A DNA stretch of 64,000 bases from Pseudidiomarina taiwanensis. GTDB taxonomy: Bacteria; Pseudomonadota; Gammaproteobacteria; Enterobacterales; Alteromonadaceae. Positions 57,966 through 64,000 of the stretch are shown here, in pieces (the first letter of the stretch is position 1; every line of letters starts with the position of its first letter). The notes under the pieces are model-generated. The model saw only the letters and a list, made by a program, of their open reading frames with translations. It had not been told where the DNA came from and made no database searches. The stretch is taken from NCBI RefSeq assembly GCF_003987435.1, contig NZ_PIQG01000002.1:62001-126000 (forward strand), given 5' to 3'. Both the position numbers and the translations under genes were made by a program.

Positions 57966-60176
57966 ATGGCGACTACGACAGCATCCGAACAACTGCAACT
58001 TCAGCTTGTTGGCATGAGCTGCGCCGGCTGTGCCAAGCGCATTGATAAAGCCCTGCGTGAGCTCCCCAATGTGACTGAGGTCGAGGTGAATTTCGCCACT
58101 GAAATGGCGACTGTAACGGGGCATGACCTCGCTGCTAAACCGCTGATACATGCCGTGACCAAAGTTGGCTTTGGGGCGAGCGAGATCGAGCCAAACAGTG
58201 ATTTAAGCGAGTACGACCAGGCTCATGAAGTCTACCAAACCCAACAGTTTCGCAAGTTCATTGTAGCAGCAGTGCTGTCACTGCCATTACTCTACACTAT
58301 GTTCTCGCACTTTAGTTTGACGCAAGCTGTGCCTGTACCCGAACTCCTGCTCAGCCCTTGGTTCCAGTTGTTGCTCGCCACCCCCGTACAATTTGGCGTT
58401 GGCTGGCAGTTCTACCGGGGGGCCTATTTAGCGCTGCGCAGCGGCACCAGTAATATGGATGTATTGGTTGCACTCGGGACCAGTGCTGCGTATGGCTACA
58501 GCGTTTATTTAGGTTTTTTCGCTGATGTCGCCGATCATGGCCTCTATTTCGAAACCAGCGCCATGCTCATTACCCTTATTGTGCTCGGTAAATGGTTTGA
58601 GGCAAGGGCCAAAGGACGTTCCTCAGCGGCAATTCGTGAGCTTTTGAAACTGCAACCCAATCGCGCCCTCAAACAAAATGATGCGGGTGAATTCGAAGCT
58701 GTCGCGATTGAATCGCTTGAACACGGCGATACGATTTTGATTAAACCGGGAGCGCAAATACCTACGGATGCCAGAGTCACGCAGGGCAACAGTAGTGTGA
58801 ATGAAGCCATGCTTACTGGTGAAAGCATGCCTGTTGATAAAACCGCAGGCAGCCAGCTGTTTGCCGGTACCCTAAATCAGTCCGGCGCGCTGTATGCTGA
58901 AGTGACCGCCCGTGGCCAAGACACGTTACTCGCTCAGATTATTCATACGGTGCGCCAAGCACAAAGCTCAAAAGCACCGATTCAGCGTCTCGCAGACCGT
59001 GTCGCAGGCGTTTTTGTCCCTTGTGTTATCGCCATCGCTAGCGCAACTTTTCTGTTATGGTGGTTCTATCTCGCGCCCAGCGTGCTAGAAGCGGCGCTTA
59101 AAGCAAGCATTGCCGTTTTAGTCATCGCTTGCCCGTGTGCTTTAGGGCTAGCCACACCCACCTCAATCATGGCCGGGTCCGGTCGCGCCGCGCAATTAGG
59201 CGTGTTGTTCAAGCACAGTCGAGCGCTCGAACAAGCCTACCAAGTTGACACCATTGTATTTGATAAAACCGGCACCGTAACTCGCGGTGAGCCGACTCTC
59301 ACCGACCTCGAAATTGCTGCCAAAATGGAAGCAAGTGAAGTGCATGCTCTCGCCTATGCGCTTGAGTCACATTCGGACCATCCGCTCGCTCAAGCCTTGG
59401 TCAACGGCCTCGCCGATAAGCCCCGTGTGCAACTCAGTTTATCTGACTATCAGAATCACAGTGGTCAAGGTGTGAGTGCCATGTATGGCGAGCAACACGT
59501 GCGGCTTGGTAGTGCGAAATTTATTCGTCAATTCGCGACACTCTCAAGCGCTTGGCAAGAGCAAATCCAGCAACTCGAGCAGGTCGGTAAAACTGTGGTG
59601 TTGCTAGCCAGAGAACAAGAGCTTTTGGGGCTTTTCGCGCTTAGCGATACGCTACGTGATGAAGCCACCTCGATTTTGACTCAACTCGGTCAACATTATC
59701 GATTAGTCTTGCTCAGTGGCGATAACCACGCCACTGTTGCAGCCGTCGCCGCGGAACTCGGTATGACAGACTTTTTTGCCGAAGTCATGCCTAAACAAAA
59801 AGCCAGTGTGATTGCAGAATTACAGCAGCAGGGGCATCAAGTTGCTATGGTCGGCGATGGCATTAACGATGCTCCAGCACTGGCCACGGCAGATCTTGGC
59901 ATCGCCATGGGGAAAGGCAGTGGCGTCGCACTTGAAACAGCAGACGTAGCCCTTTTGCGTGATGATCTAAACGCCTTACCGCGCGTTTTTAATCTAAGTC
60001 GAAAAACCAACCGTAATATAAAACAAAACTTGTTTTGGGCTTTTGCATACAATAGCTTAGGGATCCCAATCGCAGCCAGTGGCCTGCTTGCTCCTTGGCT
60101 TGCCGGAGCGGCTATGGCATTGAGTTCAATCTCGGTAGTCATCAATGCACTGCGTTTACAGCGAATGAAAGTGTAA
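57966..60176 (+). CDS. copA: Copper-exporting P1B-type ATPase CopA
   Basis: 736 residues. Exports Cu(I) from the cytoplasm. One N-terminal metal-binding domain (GMSCAGCAKRIDK, CxxC at 19-22). Transmembrane metal site CPC at 389-391 in VIACPCALGLATPTS. The phosphorylation site is DKTGT near 433, and VGDGINDAPALATADLGIAMG is the hinge. The C-terminal helix shows AYNSLGIPIAASGLL and SVVINALRLQRM. A strong ribosome binding site, AAGGAGGT, precedes the ATG. No CueR-type operator was found directly upstream, so it is probably read with the SDR gene. Confidence 0.95.
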   Translation: MATTTASEQLQLQLVGMSCAGCAKRIDKALRELPNVTEVEVNFATEMATVTGHDLAAKPLIHAVTKVGFGASEIEPNSDLSEYDQAHEVYQTQQFRKFIVAAVLSLPLLYTMFSHFSLTQAVPVPELLLSPWFQLLLATPVQFGVGWQFYRGAYLALRSGTSNMDVLVALGTSAAYGYSVYLGFFADVADHGLYFETSAMLITLIVLGKWFEARAKGRSSAAIRELLKLQPNRALKQNDAGEFEAVAIESLEHGDTILIKPGAQIPTDARVTQGNSSVNEAMLTGESMPVDKTAGSQLFAGTLNQSGALYAEVTARGQDTLLAQIIHTVRQAQSSKAPIQRLADRVAGVFVPCVIAIASATFLLWWFYLAPSVLEAALKASIAVLVIACPCALGLATPTSIMAGSGRAAQLGVLFKHSRALEQAYQVDTIVFDKTGTVTRGEPTLTDLEIAAKMEASEVHALAYALESHSDHPLAQALVNGLADKPRVQLSLSDYQNHSGQGVSAMYGEQHVRLGSAKFIRQFATLSSAWQEQIQQLEQVGKTVVLLAREQELLGLFALSDTLRDEATSILTQLGQHYRLVLLSGDNHATVAAVAAELGMTDFFAEVMPKQKASVIAELQQQGHQVAMVGDGINDAPALATADLGIAMGKGSGVALETADVALLRDDLNALPRVFNLSRKTNRNIKQNLFWAFAYNSLGIPIAASGLLAPWLAGAAMALSSISVVINALRLQRMKV

Positions 60177-60211
60177 GCTTTAGATTGCATGTTTTAGGAA
60201 AGGAATAAGGT

Positions 60212-61225
60212 ATGGCGACAGCTTGGTTTACCGCAACTGCATTACTGGCCGTAAGCGCGAGCGCTGAGGCGCTGGCCTATGAATTAACCCCGTTAAACCT
60301 TCCCAACCAGGTGCAATGGTTTGGGGTAAGCACCCCAAGTCGTGATGTCATTTGGTTAAGCGGTGCCGATAGTATGGTGGCGCGCAGTATCGATGGCGGT
60401 GTCACCTGGGAAGTCGGGAAAACCGGGCCAAGCCCATTACAATTACGCGATATCGAGGCGCTTGATAGTGATCATGCGTACGCTTTGAGTATCGGTAAAG
60501 ACGGCGACTCCCGCATTTATTACACCAACGATGGCGGTCAAAACTGGGTGCTAAGCTACCGTGGTCGCGGCGAACAATTTCTCAATTGTTTAGCTGTTTC
60601 AGCCAAGGGCGAAGCATGGATTTATGGCGACAGTATCGATGGCCGCTGGGATATGGTGCGCAGTGCCGATGGCCGTAACTGGCTGCCTAGCCGTAATGCG
60701 GTTGATAGCCAGCCCCTTGGCGGTGAAGGCGGTCTCGCTGCTAGCGGCGCCTGCACCCGCTATAACGACGGGGTGTGGGCAATGGCAACAGCAAATGCAA
60801 CCACCGCACGAGTTCTCATTAAACGGGAGCGTGGTATCCGTTTCAAAGCGGTCGATACCCCCATGGTGGCAGGCCCTGGGGCTGGTATTGCGAGTATCTG
60901 GCCATTCTCGGAGCGCCATTGGTTACTTGCTGGGGGCGATCTGGAAAACCCACAGCGCGAACCACGCCTGCTTGAATATCAAAACGGTGAATTCCGTGAG
61001 CTGCCACAAGCACCTATTGCTGGTGCGCTCTACAGTCTCACTGTACTCCCCAATAATGAGGTTTTAGTAACGAATCCAAATGGCGCCGCCATCTTGGACA
61101 GCGGCTATGAAACTTGGCAAGTACTCAGTGACAGTAATATTTGGAACGCGAGTTGCAATGGCACCAGCTGTTTTCTCGTGGGTAAAGCTGGCTATGTCGC
61201 TAAGTTAACCTGGAGTGCTGATTAA
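60212..61225 (+). CDS. Secreted Ycf48-like beta-propeller protein
   Basis: 337 residues with a signal peptide (WFTATALLAVSASAEALA). Repeated BNR/Asp-box-type blades: MVARSIDGGVTWEVGKTGPS, RIYYTNDGGQNWVLSYRG and MVRSADGRNWLPS. Ycf48 itself assists photosystem II assembly in phototrophs; in heterotrophs homologues are of unknown role. Cys pair at the C-terminus (ASCNGTSCFLVGKAGYVAKL). It follows copA by 35 bases with AAAGGAATAAGG as ribosome binding site, so the two could be cotranscribed. It shares stop bases with the convergent cysteine-desulfurase fusion. Confidence 0.82.
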   Translation: MATAWFTATALLAVSASAEALAYELTPLNLPNQVQWFGVSTPSRDVIWLSGADSMVARSIDGGVTWEVGKTGPSPLQLRDIEALDSDHAYALSIGKDGDSRIYYTNDGGQNWVLSYRGRGEQFLNCLAVSAKGEAWIYGDSIDGRWDMVRSADGRNWLPSRNAVDSQPLGGEGGLAASGACTRYNDGVWAMATANATTARVLIKRERGIRFKAVDTPMVAGPGAGIASIWPFSERHWLLAGGDLENPQREPRLLEYQNGEFRELPQAPIAGALYSLTVLPNNEVLVTNPNGAAILDSGYETWQVLSDSNIWNASCNGTSCFLVGKAGYVAKLTWSAD

Positions 61226-63252
61226 CCTTGTAACAAGGCGGTGCCACCGAGTAAGTGGCTGACTTGGCAAAAGCCATTGCGATTTAATGCACGTGCCGCC
61301 ACTGCACTGCGTTGTCCAGAACGACAAATACAAACAATCGGCCGCTCTTGATAGGTGCTGCGATGATCAGCGATAAACTGTGCCAAACGCGGTAGCGGGA
61401 CATTTTTCACTTCGTTCGCCAGTGGCAGTGGATTCAATTGATGTTCTTGCTGTTCGCGCACATCTATTACGAGGGTATCGGGTCGGCGCAACCATTCTTG
61501 CTGTTGCTCTAAGCTGACATCAATCAACTCACACGGCAATGACTCGCCACGCAACTCAAGTAATTGCCATGCCACCTCAAACTGCGGATCGCGCGCCGCA
61601 AGAATTAAACTGTCCTCGCTGACCCAACTCTCCAAAGTGTGTAATTCAGGCTCCTCACCGACAAAGACGAATTTGCGTGAGGCTTGGCTTAATTCGTATA
61701 CGGGTAAGCGTGTTCCCATTCGCCGAATACTTGCTGAACCTATCTGCAACGATTGATTCAGGGCAAGCGGCCAACCGACAGCATCGCCAAGCTCGGTATC
61801 AAGCACTGCTGCGAGCATGGCTCGCGCACTCCCCTCCGTACTGGGCTGAGTGCTAAGAATGGCTTGTACATGATAATGCTGACATTGCACCAAGCGTTGA
61901 ATTCGTTCAGCCAACTCCGGCACAGGATCGATAACCACTAATTCTCGGGCAGCCTTATCAATAATCAAATAGCAGCACTGCTGATCAAAGCGTAACTGCA
62001 CCACACCATCGAGTTCAGAATCGATATCCTCTTGGGTATCCACCAGCAGCAAGCATGATTGCCGCAATGCCCGTGCCGCTTCTTCAATACGCTGACAGGC
62101 TTGAGCAATGGTCTCAGCCTGAGTCGCTGGCCCAAACGATAAGCGAATGGCTGACTGCGAGCGCCAATCAGGTGCACCCATGGCATCGAGGACAAAACTA
62201 CGGCTTACCCCGGAGCTACACGCCGAACCAGAGCTCACCCGAATATTCGCTGCGTCAAATACATCCATGATGTCGCGGGATGAAAGTCCGCGCACCGAAA
62301 AGTTCAAGGTGGTTGGTACCGAGTGCTCAAGTGAGTGGTTTAATTCAAGGCTTGGAAAAGCACGTTGTAATGCCTGCAATAATTGCTGCCGAAACTGCTC
62401 AAGCGTGCTCGGATCGTGAAACCCGCCTTCCTGCGGTGCTAACAACAGCTCAAACAACCGATGTAACGCGGCAATACCGGGTAAATTTTCGGTTCCCGAG
62501 CGCAATCCGCTCTCCTGCCCACCGCCGATTAACAGCGGCGTATAAGGTGCTCCCTCGCGCACATACAAGAAACCGATTCCTTTGGGGGCATAGAGCTTGT
62601 GGCCTGAAAAAGGCGCATAGTCAATGCTGGTAGCATTTAGATCAAGTGCTTGTTTGCCTAACACCTGCACACAATCGACCAGCCATGGCACGGTTGGGTT
62701 ATGCTCACGGATAACGCACTCAAGGGCACTAAGGTCTTGTTTTACGCCGGTCTCATTGTTCACCGCCATGGTGCAGATCATCGCTGCATCAGCAACGTGG
62801 TCAGCAATAAATTGCTGGTCCAACAAACCATTTGCATCGACTGGAATTGCTTTCAGCTCGGTCTCACAACCAAGCACCTGTTGCCAGTGCGCAAGCGCCT
62901 GTGGGACGGCTTTATGTTCGGTCGCTCCATACAACAACCAACGACCACTGTTTGGCTGCGATTTAGCATGGCTTAAAGCCGACAACACCGCGGTCTGGAT
63001 GCCCTCTGTAGCACCGCTCGTGAACAGTAAATGGCCTTGCTGAGCGCCAACTAATTGGCGCCCGAGTTGCCGCGTGCTTTCGAGAATATAACGCGCTTGC
63101 AAACCAGTGGTGTGAGTACTACTCGGGTTACCAAATACCGCCTCCATGACATGGGTGACGGTTGCCGCAATATCCTCGAGCACCGGAGTAGTGGCATTAC
63201 AATCGAGATAGATTTCTTCTTGTTTCGGACGAATGTGCAGCGGAGTAACCAT
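61222..63252 (-). CDS. Fused cysteine desulfurase / degenerate MBL-like / rhodanese protein
   Basis: 676 residues in three parts. Residues 1-about 395 are a class V aminotransferase of the NifS/IscS type: ATEHKAV (His), PLP Lys in FSGHKLYAPKG (about Lys219), and the persulfide Cys in SSGSACSSGVSRS (about Cys345). About 415-575 looks like an MBL/persulfide-dioxygenase domain (CYLIIDKAARELVVIDPVPE) in which the metal-binding THxHxDH is replaced by LSTQPSTEG, so it should lack activity. About 585-676 is a rhodanese with active Cys about 643 in CICRSGQRSA. The ATG at 63252 follows AGGAAAG. It lies nine bases after nqrM. I infer sulfur transfer from cysteine to the rhodanese; not proven. Confidence 0.85.
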   Translation of the reverse strand: MVTPLHIRPKQEEIYLDCNATTPVLEDIAATVTHVMEAVFGNPSSTHTTGLQARYILESTRQLGRQLVGAQQGHLLFTSGATEGIQTAVLSALSHAKSQPNSGRWLLYGATEHKAVPQALAHWQQVLGCETELKAIPVDANGLLDQQFIADHVADAAMICTMAVNNETGVKQDLSALECVIREHNPTVPWLVDCVQVLGKQALDLNATSIDYAPFSGHKLYAPKGIGFLYVREGAPYTPLLIGGGQESGLRSGTENLPGIAALHRLFELLLAPQEGGFHDPSTLEQFRQQLLQALQRAFPSLELNHSLEHSVPTTLNFSVRGLSSRDIMDVFDAANIRVSSGSACSSGVSRSFVLDAMGAPDWRSQSAIRLSFGPATQAETIAQACQRIEEAARALRQSCLLLVDTQEDIDSELDGVVQLRFDQQCCYLIIDKAARELVVIDPVPELAERIQRLVQCQHYHVQAILSTQPSTEGSARAMLAAVLDTELGDAVGWPLALNQSLQIGSASIRRMGTRLPVYELSQASRKFVFVGEEPELHTLESWVSEDSLILAARDPQFEVAWQLLELRGESLPCELIDVSLEQQQEWLRRPDTLVIDVREQQEHQLNPLPLANEVKNVPLPRLAQFIADHRSTYQERPIVCICRSGQRSAVAARALNRNGFCQVSHLLGGTALLQG

Positions 63253-63261
63253 CAAGCTTTC

Positions 63262-63477
63262 CTAACCATCAATACGATTACGTTGCCATTCCTGTTCTTT
63301 TGCCATACGCGCCTTCTTCTCATCGCACGGATCATCACAATCACAGGCTTTATCAAGGCCTAATGCCGAGATGCCGCCGCAACTGCCTTTTATTCGTTTG
63401 CCCTGCATAATGAAGCCAACAGACATGGCGAGTACAACGACTAAAAAGACTGCAAAAACTGCTAAGAATAGTTCCAT
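63262..63477 (-). CDS. nqrM: NqrM, Na+-NQR maturation protein
   Basis: 71 residues. One N-terminal membrane helix (LFLAVFAVFLVVVLAMSVGF) is followed by GSCGGISALGLDKACDCDDP, the conserved Cys-rich motif of the DUF539/NqrM family. It is required for assembling the iron centre between NqrD and NqrE in the sodium-pumping NADH:quinone oxidoreductase. The usual operon end is nqrF-apbE-nqrM, which fits apbE just upstream. Preceded by a strong GGAGGT. The nqr genes should lie beyond the right edge. Confidence 0.93.
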   Translation of the reverse strand: MELFLAVFAVFLVVVLAMSVGFIMQGKRIKGSCGGISALGLDKACDCDDPCDEKKARMAKEQEWQRNRIDG

Positions 63478-63487
63478 CGGATACCTC

Positions 63488-64000
63488 CTACTGCGTGCTA
63501 TCCGAGCCTGCTACATACTGGGTATAAGGCAAAAACGCTGAACTTACATATTCGACAAAAGCGCCATCTTCATACGCGATTAACAACACCGCAAGCTGCT
63601 TTTCTTCAGCAAAAGCTAACGCCTTTTCAGTCCCCATGACCGTCAGTGCGGTTGCGTACGCATCGGCATCGATACAAGTATCAGCGATGACCGTCACCGA
63701 AGCAAGGTTATGCTGAATCGGCTTTGCGGTGCGAGGGTCAATAATATGCGAGTAGCGCTGACCTGCACTTTCAAAATAATTCCGATAATCACCGGAAGTC
63801 GCAATCCCCGCGTCACCTGGTAATACGACCATTTGAATTGCGCGTTGTTCAACCGTTGGCTTTTCAATCGCGATTTTCCATGGCTCGCTGCCTGGCTTCA
63901 TCCCTTTGGTGCGCATCTCGCCACCTATCTCGACCAAATAGTTATAGATTTCCATTTGCTCGAGTAAACCAGCAACCCGGTCAACTGCATAGCCCTTGGC
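63488..64000 (-). CDS. apbE: FAD:protein FMN transferase ApbE (3' part; 5' end beyond the window)
   Basis: Only the C-terminal part is in the window. The reading frame stays open to base 64000 with AKGYAVDRVAGLLEQ before the first Met at 63955, so the gene starts further right. Visible motifs include NYLVEIGGEMRTKG, ATSGDYRNYFESAGQRYSHI and IIDPRTAKPIQHNLASVTVI, plus DTCIDADAYATALTVMG with the catalytic Asp and the Mg-binding region. ApbE attaches FMN covalently to NqrB and NqrC. It lies 10 bases upstream of nqrM in the same direction. Confidence 0.93.
   Translation of the reverse strand, partial: AKGYAVDRVAGLLEQMEIYNYLVEIGGEMRTKGMKPGSEPWKIAIEKPTVEQRAIQMVVLPGDAGIATSGDYRNYFESAGQRYSHIIDPRTAKPIQHNLASVTVIADTCIDADAYATALTVMGTEKALAFAEEKQLAVLLIAYEDGAFVEYVSSAFLPYTQYVAGSDSTQ

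Overview
The window is a piece of a gammaproteobacterial chromosome. Gene content and order (tig-clpP-clpX-lon; fabB / pdxB-asd-fimV-truA-accD-folC-dedD-cvpA-purF; mnmC with yfcL; cysS / ppiB-lpxH; apbE-nqrM, which implies a Na+-NQR operon just past the right edge) point to the Alteromonadales. The many secreted peptidases, astB and the Idiomarina-like proteins suggest Idiomarinaceae. That family-level placement is inference from gene content; no 16S rRNA is present.

Layout. 1-5.9 kb: proteostasis block on the minus strand (trigger factor, ClpP, ClpX, Lon), with a sigma32-like promoter before lon and a promoter-terminator overlap before clpP. 5.9-7.4 kb: a secreted Sel1-like protein, then four tRNA genes (Pro, Arg, His, Pro, in order of transcription) behind a strong promoter. 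7.6-8.4 kb: folD. 8.45-16.4 kb: the main accessory feature, a ten-gene translationally coupled cluster with the gene order of an R64/IncI-type type IVb pilus (TcpQ/PilL-like, PilN, PilO, PilP, PilQ, PilR, PilS, a very small prepilin, a PilV-like minor pilin), closed by a TadE-like pseudopilin. 16.5-19.2 kb: topA. 19.4-20.8 kb: astB. 20.8-31.97 kb: housekeeping genes for purine, folate, fatty acid, tRNA modification, polar landmark, lysine/threonine and PLP synthesis. 32.1-35.3 kb: mnmC, yfcL, fldB and a HIT protein. 35.3-48.4 kb: peptidases and zinc: a large secreted zinc metalloprotease, an M28 lipoprotein peptidase, a ZnuD-like TonB receptor behind a clear Zur-type operator, an S9 dipeptidyl peptidase, a YciA-like thioesterase, a secreted MBL-fold hydrolase, an M17 aminopeptidase and cysS. 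48.6-54.4 kb: ppiB, lpxH, miaE, a Yip1 membrane protein, a dicarboxylate/amino-acid symporter, smrA and sohB. 54.5-57 kb: a large Pla-1/VolA-type lipoprotein lipase. 57.2-61.2 kb: a YciK-like SDR, CopA and a Ycf48-like propeller. 61.2-64 kb: a fused cysteine desulfurase/degenerate MBL/rhodanese protein, NqrM and the 3' part of ApbE, which runs off the window.

The most unusual items are the type IVb-like pilus cluster with a TadE-like last gene, the three-part sulfur-transfer fusion downstream of apbE-nqrM, and the Zur-controlled receptor with two His-rich loops. No CRISPR array, insertion sequence, integrase or rRNA was seen. Genes are packed tightly: no gene-free stretch exceeds about 300 bases, and several convergent pairs share stop-codon bases.
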